Positions 12,916 to 24,812 of a DNA stretch of 60,000 bases are shown here, piece by piece. Below the pieces are notes generated by a model, which had not been told where the DNA came from, searched no databases, and worked only from the letters and a program-made list of their open reading frames with translations. This stretch comes from Lineus longissimus (taxonomy: Eukaryota; Nemertea; Pilidiophora; Heteronemertea; Lineidae). A program made the translations under genes and the position numbers. Each line of letters begins with the position of its first letter. The first letter of the stretch is position 1. Location of the stretch: the NCBI RefSeq assembly GCF_910592395.1, contig NC_088308.1, positions 28,041,501 to 28,101,500 on the forward strand, read 5' to 3'.

Positions 12916-13273
12916 GTGAGTATCCTAGGGATCATATAGTTATGTTATCATACCAGAATAATGGAACTTGGAAGTTGCCGAAAAACTATTGGTGTGGATA
13001 ATCTATGCTACATGTGGTATAAATGGCAAAGCTTGTTACAACGACTCACGAAGGTCAAAGTCATTTGCATTATGGACGAGAGTTTTGCCTGGAGTCCGCT
13101 CTAGAGCACTCATAATGTGAATCAGATCGTGGTAGTTGTGATTTTAACCAATATTGGTTGAGCTGCACTTAACCATAATTGCTTGCTTGTCACTCTCAAT
13201 GTTTTTCAAACGACATTGATTGGTGAATTGATTGGTTTATATGTGTTTGATTTTGTATTTTTCTCGTTTGCAG
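12916..13273 (+). other. Intron 4-5 (358 nt)
   Basis: This short intron runs from GTGAGTAT to a TTCTCGTTTGCAG acceptor. I see nothing else in it. Confidence 0.9.
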
Positions 13274-13339
13274 GGTGACAGGGGGAGAGTTATTTGAAGA
13301 TATCGTAGCGAGAGAATTCTACAGTGAAGCAGATGCCAG
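13274..13339 (+). CDS. CaMKII: CaMKII exon 5: hinge and αD
   Basis: This 66-nt exon between TTTGCAG and GTATAAGA encodes (L)VTGGELFEDIVAREFYSEADA(S). This is the hinge and αD segment, whose Glu residues lie at the mouth of the nucleotide and substrate clefts. Exit is phase 2 (AG), so the next exon must begin with one base that completes Ser. Both copies of exon 6 begin with T, giving AGT. Confidence 0.97.
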
Positions 13340-15705
13340 GTATAAGAGTGTTACAGTCCTACCCAGGGGGATGAGGGCATGCAATGTGTAAAGTTGGACA
13401 TTTTCAGTTGTGTTCAGACTTTCTGAATACGATATGGTCAGGTCTCATTGCCACATCATCTTGCTCACGTCTACGTCTTCTCTGAAAAAGTAAGGTCCTA
13501 TGTGGTGGGAGTGGAATCTCAAACAGATGATGATGATTAAAAAGTTAATAAACCCATTATAGTGTGGCCTCGTTCATATAATCTTTAATGATAACCAACA
13601 TTTTGAAACAAATATTATATGTTTGATGAAAATGTGTTTGTAAAAACGAAACTTTGAGCATGAAACTGCACCGAGCATACATCTACAGCGCCCTCTACCC
13701 AGGAACTAAGCACTAAATGAGCGATGGCTGCCAGTATGATGCGCTTGCCTTTAAGAGTCCCATATGTTTCCTTTCAATGAAAGAGAAATGTCTGGCATCT
13801 AACCTGCCCAGCATGTCTCCATTATCAAGACTACAAATATGTTGACAGCCGCACTGATGGCAGTCATATCATACCAGACTGATACAATAACAGTCTACAT
13901 TCATGTACATGTATGAGATCTATACGACGCCTACATGTTGTATTGCACTACGCTGCCACGTACAGTAGCGTATTATTGATATAGCTCAGGAGAGGAGACA
14001 ATAGGTGGCAGGCGTGTGCAGCCTCATCTTCTGGAGCTGTCATGACAACCATTTGATCTATTGTAATTGGTGAGACTGGTGCAATGCACCACTCTGTGGC
14101 AGCTGAGAAATACTGGTGAATTCTGCCATATTCCGAATAAAATTGTTCTGGTGATTCGTTCCATTGAGAACACTTTTCCTCTGATAGAAACTCATTGAAC
14201 TATAATTGGTGAAATGGGTCATATATGCAGATATATGTTCAATATGGGTCACGATAATTGAAAAATCTTCAACTATTGGAGTACCAGTACTACTAGTGCA
14301 CTACAGCGGTACTTGACCACTGAGCCATTGAGTCTCATGATCTTGTTAAGTGGGCCCTTGACCCTGGCCATTGTGACCCTTGGACTACTTTTCTCATGAA
14401 AAGCATGATGCCACTATTAATCAATGAGACAAGTCACCTAGTTCTGAGTGTGAACTGCAAAACCAACCAAAAGTTGATTCATATGCAATATTGATAATCA
14501 GATTCCCGTTGTCACCTAACTGACCTAACAGTCAAGACATGACCAGTGTTAAAGATTAAAAGCACACAGACATTGATGAACGAGCCTGGCCAACCCAAAG
14601 TCACGAAACCAGGGGAGAGATAGGTATTGAATGGCTTATAGATTATTCAGACCAACTGCAACCCGTCGCCAGGATACCGACAGAATGATTTCATTTTGGC
14701 GATAATGGTGCCCCTTGGGATGTCAGGTTTATAATATCAGAGTTCAAGTAAGGATTCGATGAATTGGGAAAGAATTAATCATTTCATTAAACGTGCTATT
14801 ACCTCTCTGTTTACTCAGTGTTGGGTGTCAGTGCTGTCATATGCGGGAGAGTGATGTACCCCTATGGCTCAGTTGCTAGTTAACCACGTCTTGGTGAGGT
14901 CTCATTATCAATATTAAAAGGAACAGGTGACAGTCAGCACAATTGGAGTGGTTAGTTGTTCCTGGTTCAAGAGTTCCACCACAAAAATGAGATTTGGGTC
15001 AACATAATACTTTAAAACATTCCTGAATGTCACCACCTGTTTTCAAATTTGTTTATGCTCATGATAGATAAAACACTGAAATAATCTAAGCCTTGTTACT
15101 CTTGAGTTGACACTTGTGTAAGTAATTTCTATCTTGTGTTGTGAGTGTTGTCATTATTGCTCTTACATGTACCAACATTTGCAGTTTCCAAACATTTGAA
15201 AATGCAGTATGAAGTCAACCTAAATACACCACAAACAGTGTGTGTTGGGCAGACAGGCATTTTAGGGAGATATATGTTTGGCAGTTCTTCTTCTGCTGCA
15301 TGATGGCATCATATAGTACAGTTGATGACTGGCCACCAGTGGACAGAGCCCACCTAGCAAAGATGGCATACAGCTTGTTGGAAGAGAGTGATCTGAAATG
15401 AGTACATGATGTGCAGATGCCATCATTACCGCCATCTTGGACGTCGAACAAGTGGTCTGGGACTGAAGACAATGACGTTACATCAATTTACCAGCAATAT
15501 GGCGTCCTTGTTTGGCAATTGGGAGTGTTAAAATGAAAGACATCAAGAAGTGTCATATGATGACTTTAAAACAATCAACAGTATCACATCAACTATGAGA
15601 AAAAGTGACAGTAACACTGCCGCCCAATACATATACTGCCCAAGAGTGCTCAAGTCAGTTTCGGCTAGCTGTTGAGTTCCTCAAAGGGCTATTTCATCAT
15701 TTCAG
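13340..15705 (+). other. Intron 5-6a (2.4 kb)
   Basis: I see no recognisable gene or clear repeat. The last ~70 nt, from the GCCCAAG at 15638 to TTTCAG, partly resemble the sequence before exon 6b. Confidence 0.75.
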
Positions 15706-15778
15706 TCACTGCATTCAGCAAATCTTGGAAGGTGTTCAACAATGTCATTGCAATGATATAATGCATCGCGACTTAAAG
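15706..15778 (+). CDS. CaMKII: CaMKII exon 6a: catalytic-loop exon, diverged copy
   Basis: This 73-nt exon has acceptor CATCATTTCAG and donor GTGGGTGG. It encodes (S)HCIQQILEGVQQ, then CHCNDIMHRDLK, that is helix αE and the catalytic loop. The catalytic Asp codon is at 15770-15772, and the Lys of HRDLK is intact. It is one of two tandem copies. Compared with 6b it differs at 9 of 25 residues, all but one lying between the αE midpoint and HRD. Its QQCHCNDIM is unlike the usual CaMKII sequence, so it is the more diverged copy. Entry is phase 2 and exit phase 0, exactly as in 6b. Splicing 6a to 6b would shift the frame, so the two should be mutually exclusive. Confidence 0.9.
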
Positions 15779-15886
15779 GTGGGTGGTGTGTCTCTAGTTT
15801 GCTGTGGATGTCTTGTGCCCAAGCTCTGTGTTGCCAGGCAGTCTTCTCGTTTGATTTATAAGCTCTCATTTATTTTACCATTTCAG
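15779..15886 (+). other. 108-nt intron between exons 6a and 6b
   Basis: The intron starts GTGGGTGG, like the intron after 6b, which starts GTGGGTGA. It ends TTTTACCATTTCAG, like the end of the intron before 6a. Both splice borders were therefore copied with the exon. At 108 nt it is probably long enough to be spliced, so exclusivity would need regulation or decay of the frameshifted product. Confidence 0.85.
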
Positions 15887-15959
15887 TCACTGCATGCAGC
15901 AAATATTAGAAAGCGTAAACTATTGTCATCAGCACCATGTAGTTCATAGGGACTTAAAG
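15887..15959 (+). CDS. CaMKII: CaMKII exon 6b: catalytic-loop exon, conserved copy
   Basis: This 73-nt exon between TACCATTTCAG and GTGGGTGA encodes (S)[12 protein letters not shown], then [12 protein letters not shown]. It has the same length and phases as 6a. The sequence ESVNYCHQ followed by VVHRDLK is what animal CaMKII normally shows here, so 6b is the canonical version. The catalytic Asp codon is at 15951-15953. The exon contains TGCATG (15891-15896), which 6a lacks (TGCATT). It joins in frame to either 7a or 7b. Confidence 0.96.
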
Positions 15960-17712
15960 GTGGGTGAATCATAGTCAAGTCTTCTCAACTTTTACAATTT
16001 TTGCATTCCTGTCTACTCTCACTTCCTTCGCTACTACGAACGTTTTCTACGTGCCTGCGTCTTACAAGGCAGGCGATCGTCGACTCCGCATGTGCCTACA
16101 TTACACTCTTACTAACGGCATTACTTGAGAGTTAACCAGCTATAGACCTACACCATTATTGAGGCATGCTTGTAGCTTATGAAGCGTCCAATCAAAGTGG
16201 GTAGGATTATTTCCAACCTCCCTTTAAAAACTAGCATCTGAGGGGATGAAATGGTAGAATTGCATGGTGAAATATTTGGCTGCTTAGCATATGATTGATG
16301 CACAGCAGATTCTGTAGCTATCTTAGTGCTGTTAATAAGTTTTAGTTGATTTTCCTGCTTCCCCCTTGTTTCTATCACCCCAGTAGTTGCATGGCCTTGC
16401 TGGTTTACTTAGTTGTCTCCTGCACGACAGTCATGCCTTCCTGAATGCCATCCTAAATGTTCACCTGATCACAAGTTCAAATTAAGGAGCAGATTTATCT
16501 GAATGAGATTACTTCTAGTGGTTGGGCTCTGTGATACTCTGTGAGATGTCTTTAAGAGCCATTTCATTTGGTTTCATGTATCCAAAGGTTCATGAAATTC
16601 TCCATGCTGAGAGGTTTCATGGGTCCTTCTCTGAGTAGCAGTGAAGCCAATGTTGCTGTTCATTTTCAAGATTCCTACTGTGTACAATGTGCACACTCGA
16701 AAGAAGCTGGGGCAGCCCACGTGTTCATGTTGTGCTGTGGATGACTCTGAAATACAAAAAAACCTGTGGTCCTACATGGGCTGGCCATTCTGATCAGGTA
16801 TGTGTACCAGGACTGAGAGGTCTCCCTTTGAGGTCCCTGTCCTGGCCTGTTAAATTCTAAGATCTGAAAAGCCCTGAACATATTGAGGAGAAATCTTCTT
16901 ATTGTAGCAGCAACAAGTATGTTTTTTGGCCCAGTTGAAATGTTGGGATGGTATTGTGGACTGGAAGGCATTTCTGGTAGTTGTTCTAGATTCCTTTGCT
17001 TTTATGTCTCAATTGTTTAGATATAATGGAAACTGCATGAAATTATTGCTTGTATATAATGCATTTTAAATACACTTTTCAGTTTCTTGACACTTTCTTG
17101 ATATTACATCTGATCATCAAACGCTTGAAAGTGACCACTTATTCCCACCAATCTGCAAAGGGAGACAGATTGCATTTTTGGTGCAATTTCCGTAGCTTGG
17201 ATGTGGCTCCAGTCTCCCGGCTCTTAATTTGAATAGACTCGTGACACAAATTGGACCCACAGATCCATTGAGAGCTGTCATACCAGGTTTTGACGCGTTC
17301 CTCCTTTTGGCAACAGCTGGTGTGATTAATCCAAAAAGAATCGGGCAGATAGAAGGAATAATTGGAGCCTTGAAGTGCTCTTTGATGGTGACTTGACACT
17401 TAGTTGAGGATGAGAGGTGTGATCATGGGATTTAGCCGCACTTGCCCCACAATCCAAGCATCAGGTGCCCAGTCTGTGCAGTAACAGGCACAATTGATTT
17501 TTACCTTCTGAAAAAAGCCCAAAGTCACTACTCATTTCCATGAATTTGACCTCTCATCCTAGATAGATTTGAAATTCAGTGACTTCAAATGATCTGCTGC
17601 TGTTTCTCCTCATTATGTCAATTCGATACTCTTTATTAAGAGAAGTACTTCATAAAGCCTTTATCAGTGACAGTGGTGCGAGATTTGATAATACAGCTAA
17701 CACATCTTCAGA

Positions 17713-18046
17713 GTTCAAAATTCTGAAAGATTTTGAAAGTCAAAAAAATTTTGGGACTGATGATGTTTCTTCATTTTGAGCAGAAAAAAAAAATAGTGAA
17801 AAAAATATTTGGACTCAGAATTTTTTTTCTCGATTATGGCAATTAGGCCCTTTGGTCGGGTTAGAGGGGTGAATTTGGTCATTGGGATGGCCCAATCCAG
17901 TGGTCGTGGCCTGGGTACCGGGGTGGTTGTGTTACCGGGGCCATGTAATGGAAGTTAAAGAGGAAACCATTCGGGAGAGGCGATTCTTGATCGTCATAGC
18001 AGGGTGGTCGCGTTACCGGGTGATCGCCGACCGGGGTTCCACTGTA
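17713..18046 (-). repeat. Dispersed repeat family, composite copy C
   Basis: The left part (17713-17830) is the reverse complement of the AT-rich block of copies A and E (CTGCTCAAAATGAAGAAAC in antisense). The right part (about 17850-18046) matches 27503-27699: GGGGTGAATTTGGTCATTGG, TACCGGGGTGGTTGTGTTAC, then the end GGGGTTCCACTGTA. Small ORFs inside on both strands are products of the repeat, not genes. Confidence 0.8.
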
Positions 18047-18128
18047 TATGTAGATGCAAAGTGTTAACGCATAGTTCCCATATGATCCTTGGAAGGGAAT
18101 TGGTGATGATTTGAATAAAATCGTAGGT

Positions 18129-18192
18129 GAGAATGTGGTAACCACCCCATGGGTACCACCAGTGGTAACCACCCCATGGGTACCTCCAGTGG
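18129..18192. repeat. Short tandem duplication
   Basis: Two copies of a roughly 28-bp unit (GTGGTAACCACCCCATGGGT followed by ACC and CCAGTGG) sit next to repeat copy C. Confidence 0.7.
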
Positions 18193-19181
18193 CGGTGCAA
18201 TCATTATCTGAATGACATCATAATCTGTTCTGGTGACCATCCTGTCAAGTTGCCCAGTCTGGATGACAGGTACGAGATGAGACCGGCCACGATATCAGAC
18301 GGCCCTAATTGCAGGGATGGTGAATCCGTATGAATTATTCAGGTCATCATATTTGGGGTTTGCTTATCAAAGTAATATGGCTTGTGCTTCTGATGGAGAC
18401 AGGATACCAATAATCAGCAACGCTAGAAAATCACTGACCTGGCTATACAATGGTGCATCATGTTGTGTACTCTTACCCCTTAGAGCAAAATTCTTCCATA
18501 CAAAGGGAAATCATTACCACTGTTGTTCATATAAAAGTCCCTACTGAGAGAACGGACCTAAAAAGACAATTGGTCCAGCCACTGTCACTGGTTTAGGAGG
18601 TTAATGGGATATTTCTAGGATCCAGCATGGCAGGTCCTGACTTATCACCCCAATGCTTACTTCTAACAAAGACCTCAAAGAATTGGTAATTAAAGACAAA
18701 TTCTAATACAATGCTGGTCATAACATCATCTTCTGCTTCATATGCAAAATCTGCTGATACAATACCTGACCATGAACAGAAACCACTTAGTTCGCGAGGT
18801 CAAGCTTGTAATGAAAGACATATTAGCTTGATATCTCTAAGTCTTTGTCAGAAGTAAGTTGATGTACGATGGTGTGATTGCCAGGGCTCATACGGTTAAT
18901 CTGTAACATGGTAAAGGAGATATTGCTTTCAGGATTCTTTCAGTCGTCCACCTTGATGTGGCCTTGTTCATCACTAAGTGCACTCCTCGCCTTCACTGCT
19001 GTGCATCCTCAGCTTGGGCGAACTCTTTTCAGGTCAAGGCTTTCTTTCAGCGCCCCCTATCCACGAGTTGTTATGCCGCATGTCCTCAGTGATAAGTGCT
19101 ACTAACGGTGACAAAACTAAGCTGAAATTTTTACTGATTTTTTCCGAGATTTCCATTGCTTTCAGGTGGCCTGTTTAATAG

Positions 19182-19891
<710 letters not shown>

Positions 19892-19994
19892 CCTGAGAAC
19901 ATGCTACTAGCCAGTAAAGCCAAAGGAGCCACAATTAAACTAGCAGATTTTGGGCTAGCAGTTGAGGTAGACGGCGACAAGGAGAAATGGTTTG
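19892..19994 (+). CDS. CaMKII: CaMKII exon 7b: DFG exon, diverged copy
   Basis: This 103-nt exon between GTTGTCTTACAG and GTAAGTTT encodes [16 protein letters not shown], then [18 protein letters not shown](G). Length and phases equal those of 7a. It is identical at 24 of 34 residues, and PEN, Lys, DFG (Asp codon 19946-19948) and WF(G) are kept. Changes cluster after DFG: TGEQQA becomes DGDKEK, which adds charge at the start of the activation segment. The reading frame, conserved motifs and splice sites argue against a pseudo-exon. Most likely it is a mutually exclusive alternative to 7a. Confidence 0.93.
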
Positions 19995-22900
19995 GTAAGT
20001 TTTGGCCACATCTGTTCAGATTGCCATGGAAGGTAGGAGAGAGGCCTGCAGATGCTAACTTAGTCAACATTCACTTCATTTACTCTCATTTTAGTTCAAA
20101 TGTCAAATTATTCACAAATTTCTGTTATGCAGTTGCTATGTTTCAATTTCTAAGTCAACATTTTTCATGTGAAAGATATGAAAATTTGAGTTTTCTGTTA
20201 GGGATCTCTCCCTTGTTTGTTTCTTCTATTGACAAGTTTTGATAATACACCAAAATTGCATTTTCCAATTCCACGTTTCTCACAATATCTAATTCTACAG
20301 TTTACTTACCAGTTGCATTGACAAAGTAACACTTTTCAAATAAAGAACTTGTTTCATGAGCTTTCCAATGCATACTCCTCTGGCTTTGTTTGAATCTCTC
20401 AACAAAATGCTTATTTTGACTATTTTCTAACTCGCATTTTCAAAAAAATGTTATTTTGGACCAGTCCAGGCATGGCATGTAAATTTATTTTGATATTGGA
20501 TGTTTCTTATTGAGTTGGTGGCTGTTATATTTCTAACCAGTATTTTGAGGTGGTGAACTCTTCAATACAATGTTCATTATTGGTTCAAATTCTTCATATT
20601 CCTCATACCTTTCGAATTTCTATACTTTCTTTCTTTTTCCCGCTGTACAAAACTTTTTGGCATGTTCTCCAAAAATCTGTTTTCAAATACTCCTGCCTAT
20701 CCTCGCTGACATGGCCGAGTATTTCAACATCAATAAACTGTATAAGTGGTCAACATTTCCTGCTGATGTTGTAATCAACGTTCTCTATCTTGATTTACCA
20801 GGCCAACCTGAATCACTTTTGGAAGGATTGTGCTTGGTGTGGAAAAAAACAACGACTGAGTTATTTTTCATTGAAACATGATGCACACATCCAAAATTGA
20901 AATTAATTAAGAAACGTTGCTGAGAGAAACCCTGCAGAGCAATCCTAATGAAATACTGAAATCCCATACTAAAGCTTTAATGTGGATTTTTGCAGTCATT
21001 CTGCTGCGGTGTCCATGCTGCACTTGCAAAGCTTCTTTTCTCTATTTTACATTCTGCTGACTTTGTCTGTTGCTGTTAGCTTTTAAATATCAATGCTTTT
21101 CTTAACCTCTTATGAAATCTTTTCAGACAGTTCTTGAGAAGATCTTGCAGTTTATGACATGGATGCTAAGCCCATGAAGCAGAACGACTCTTGCGCTAGC
21201 GTTACTTTCTTTGTAGACAAGTTACAAGGCACATCTTGTGGGTGGGGAAGTTAAGCTCGGCAGTTTATGGATATTGTACTAGGACTTGAGCTAGACACAC
21301 TTAATGAGTACCCCACTGAGTAACCACAACATTTACCTCGTGTGAATTTGCCGGCAGCTCCTTCTACTCCGGTCAGATAGTGACATTGTAATGAAGAGTT
21401 TCACACTTTAGATCAAGGAGAGTTGGCATGTCACCTCAAAACTGTCCTTCCATTGTTTCCATTACTGTTGACCGATAGTTTTTTATCGCGGTATGAAATC
21501 AAATTAGATAGCTGATCCGCTGGTGTTAGGATTTTTATGAAATTTTATGCCCTTTTTTCTTACGACTATGTTTTTAACTTGATAGCTGGCTGTAAGACTT
21601 TACATTAGCTCAGGCCCTTTGACCTTGATTAGCCTAGCTCTGGCACATAGTGCATTGTTTTGGCATTGTCCTTGCAGCTTTTTTTGTTTGATATTTATTT
21701 GATAAGATATCATAAGTTGATGCCTTTCTCTAGTCTCTCTGACCGGCCATGTCTGTTAGAAGCCCATGACCTGTTTCCTCTGTGCTTTGATTGACATTGT
21801 CATATCTTGCATCAGGATGAAGTGATGAAGGTACAAAAGCACATGGCAACAGGTTGTGTGGGACTAGGTGTTGTATGCTCGAGGTATAGTGGTGTTCAGA
21901 ACGCTGTGGAGGACTGGAAATGCACACTATCATTTGATGTCCTTTGAAAACATAAAAATTATTTTTGTGTGACCATTTAAGTCTGCCTCCTCTCCTGTAG
22001 AATCAAGAAAAAATGGGTGTAAATGCTAAATTCATTACATTATTGTCTAACCCTTAGGACTCAATTCATATTTCCACTCCTTCAGAGATTCTTTATGTGT
22101 ATAGAATAGGTGTCACAGACCATCAGACTCGAGTGATGGAGACATATATTATGTATGTCGGAAACATCATGTTTTACTTCTGCTTGATACAAAACTCCCC
22201 ATCCTATAAGTCTGTTGTGACTTGAGTGCTTAATTGCTTGAATCAGCGTGTTTAATATGCTGGAATTAGCATGTGTCGCTTGCTGGTATCAGCATGTGTA
22301 ACTTGCTGTAATCAGCATGCGTAACTTGCTAGTACCAGCATGCTTAACTTGCTGGTATCAGCTGGTATCAGCATGCGTAACTTGCTGGTATCAGCATGCC
22401 TAACTTGCTAGTACCAGCATGCTTAACTTGCTGGTATCAGCTGGTATCAGCATGCGTAACTTGCTGGTATCAGCATGCCTAACTTGCTAGTACCAGCATG
22501 CACAACTTGCTGGTATCAGCTGGTATCAGCATGCGTAACTTGCTGGTATCAGCATGCATAACTTGCTGGTATCAGGATGCGTAACTTGCTGGTGTCAGAA
22601 TGCGTAACTAGCTGGTATCAGCATGTGTAACTTGCTGGAATTGGCATGTGTAGCTATCTGAACATGGAGTGTGTAAGTGGCTGGATTTAGGGCGTGTTAT
22701 TCTCTTCTTGAGTCTCAAATGTTTGTATTGGTAACCAATACAAGGCGGAAATTCTTTTTAGAAAAATGTTTAAATCCTGGGAAAATAGCTTGTAATAAGC
22801 AAGAAGGTAATCTGAAATATGTCTCATGTTTGATGTCTCAAACGAAATAGGTGGCACTTGTTGGAAACCAGAGATCGTGGATTTTTTCAAAATGTTCTTT

Positions 22901-23566
22901 CTTCCATAAGCATCAGAAGACATGGTGTGAATGTCAGTTTGCGTGTTCGTCTTTGTGACCTACGCCTTTGTTTTGTATCGGAAGAAGTAAAAAATGTTTC
23001 AATTCAACTTAGCATGTTGTATGGTTAAAGAACAGTTAAAAACGCCCATAATTGAACATCCTCAGTGGCTGATTTTGTACAAGTTGTTAACATGAATGAT
23101 GACTGGTGCTGGTCCAGCCGTATCCTCTCGCCTCAAGCACGATTTCTAGAACTCATTAACCCGCTGTTCCCCAACATGTTGTTATCAACACTAATAACAT
23201 AATTCCACAGTATGAGGTATCATGATTGCCAAGTCGCTGTGTTGTGTGATCTATATTGGGGTGGGGGGGGGGGTGTCGTTGTGTTCAGTTAGTTGGCCAG
23301 ATACTAGGTGAAGTTTCTTTCACCAAAGGGTTTGCAGTACACTTAATTGCTGAGGGATTGTCAATACTGGCAGCTACTATGTGGGCGAAAGCTGTGTCTT
23401 GTGATGCCTTAGCATACAGAAGTGTATCCACTCCATTGTCCACAAACCTGCTTTGCACTAAACGTCATTGCTTGGGTTTATTCCATCAAACACATGGTGA
23501 AATAAACTTGACCGGAGTGAAAGATTCGGTTCTCGGGCACGTGCTCACTGTGTGTTTATGTTGCAG
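19995..23566 (+). other. Intron 7b-8 (3.6 kb)
   Basis: It contains a long minisatellite (22232-22650) and a poly-G run (23258-23274). No recognisable gene. It ends TTTATGTTGCAG. Confidence 0.8.
22232..22650. repeat. 23-bp minisatellite with 79-bp higher-order period
   Basis: Many copies of the 23-bp unit GGTATCAGCATGCGTAACTT plus GCT are present. Variants alternate GGTATCAGCATGC with AGTACCAGCATGC. An extra 10-bp AGCTGGTATC occurs every 79 bp (near 22352, 22431 and 22510), giving a higher-order unit of three 23-mers plus 10. Outer copies are more diverged than the middle, as expected when arrays grow by unequal exchange. Confidence 0.92.
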
Positions 23567-23650
23567 GGTTCGCTGGTACACCGGGTTACTTATCACCAGA
23601 AGTACTTAAGAAAGATCCTTATGGAAAACCTGTAGATATATGGGCATGTG
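23567..23650 (+). CDS. CaMKII: CaMKII exon 8: activation segment, P+1 loop, αF start
   Basis: This 84-nt exon between TATGTTGCAG and GTAAGTGG enters in phase 1 and leaves in phase 1. It encodes (G)[15 protein letters not shown], then [12 protein letters not shown](G). It holds the P+1 loop motif GTPGYLSPE and the invariant Asp of αF in DIWAC. CaMKII needs no activation-loop phosphorylation, which fits the absence of a Thr/Ser just before GTPGY. It is single copy, so every catalytic variant shares it. Confidence 0.97.
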
Positions 23651-23895
23651 GTAAGTGGGTTTTTCAAACTCTCTTTTAGATATTCACTTATATGATTCTT
23701 GGTGGTTTATCTTGTAGCAAAAACCAACATCTCTTTAATAGAACCAGTTCGGCTATGTGTTCCTTTGCATGGTGATTACAGCGCACATAGTCATTGTCAA
23801 TACAGATTATTAAGAAAATTGTATTTGGGTCAGATTCTTTGAATTTTCATGATATTGTTGAACTCGTGTATATTTTAATTTCTGTTCTTTTTCAG

Positions 23896-23990
23896 GCGTA
23901 ATCCTATATATATTGTTAGTTGGTTATCCACCATTTTGGGATGAAGACCAGCATAGGCTTTATGCACAAATTAAACAAGGTGCATATGAG
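23896..23990 (+). CDS. CaMKII: CaMKII exon 9: αF-αG of kinase C-lobe
   Basis: This 95-nt exon has acceptor CTTTTTCAG and donor GTAAGTCC. It encodes (G)[15 protein letters not shown], then [16 protein letters not shown]. The motif GYPPFWDED is conserved in the C-lobe substrate-binding face. Phase is 1 in and 0 out. The preceding intron is only 245 nt. Confidence 0.97.
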
Positions 23991-24689
23991 GTAAGTCCAC
24001 CTAATGGTTAACAAGACCATTTATTGGCTTGCAGCTCTCATCATGTTGTTGGATGTCCAGGTTAGCCATCCAGGTTAGGTCATCCAGATGAGCATATAGA
24101 CCCCATAAATCATCCTAATGAAGAATCAGACCTCTCATGTCAATTGTGATATTTGTTAGCCTGCTATACAGTTTTCGTCTGTAATGTACGGATGAAGAAT
24201 TCCTGAAAGCTAAAAATCCTATGGATACTTCCAGCTCAAGTTGGAATTGTATGAACCATTACTGGGCATAATGCTTGATCAAATTGTGGGTCATTGTTGT
24301 CCACTAAATGGTCAGAAATACTATATTGACAAAAAATCCATGGTTACTCTGAGTCAGAATTGGAATGCCTGACCTGACCTACACAAACAGATATGCTATG
24401 TCTGATTGATGAGTTTCATCAGTAACAACAGACCCCGACTGTTAAGTGTGGCTTTTGCAAATCACAGATTGATTCTTATCAAAGCCAGGGGATTCAAAAC
24501 TAAATCTTGCCTGTCGTTGGATCTTACATCTGGTTACTGTCAGATGTCAATGATGTCTCAAGACAATCAAAAGACTGCCTTCATCTCAACATGTGGCCTA
24601 TGCAAGATATCAAAAGTAGGATGAATCGGTTGACAAGGCCAGACATTCAGAATTTGACACTTATTCCGATGCATTTTGTTGTGTTTCAG
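23991..24689 (+). other. Intron 9-10 (699 nt)
   Basis: It contains a possible retrotransposon reverse-transcriptase fragment at 24484-24612 and otherwise nothing recognisable. It ends GTTGTGTTTCAG. Confidence 0.8.
24484..24612 (+). pseudogene. Ty3/gypsy-like reverse-transcriptase fragment
   Basis: The frame reads [20 protein letters not shown], then [20 protein letters not shown]. The pattern LDL-x-SGY-x-Q-[IM], then a short gap and KTAF-x-T-x-GL, is the conserved palm block of Ty3/gypsy reverse transcriptases. No start, catalytic DD box, integrase or LTR is visible within the 699-nt intron, so it is an isolated relic. It is a better match than the one at 10417-10515. Confidence 0.6.
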
Positions 24690-24812
24690 TATCCATCTCC
24701 AGAATGGGACACTGTCACGTCAGAAGCTAAAAATCTTATCAATAGTATGCTTACAACTCATCCAGCTAAGAGAATCACAGCAGCAGATGCTCTAAAACAC
24801 CCTTGGATCTGC
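24690..24812 (+). CDS. CaMKII: CaMKII exon 10: end of kinase C-lobe
   Basis: This 123-nt (41-codon) phase-0 exon between GTGTTTCAG and GTAAGTAC encodes [17 protein letters not shown], then [20 protein letters not shown], then PWIC. It contains the conserved Arg of subdomain XI in KRITA and the HPWI end of the catalytic core. The TTHP stretch is more variable between species. Single copy. Confidence 0.97.

Noticed and set aside
17879-18200. Overlapping ORFs on both strands
   Set aside because: They lie inside dispersed-repeat copy C and recur in copy D at 27531-27746 because the DNA is repeated.
23256-23609. 117-aa ORF overlapping exon 8
   Set aside because: It reads exon 8 in the wrong frame; the true frame gives GTPGYLSPE.
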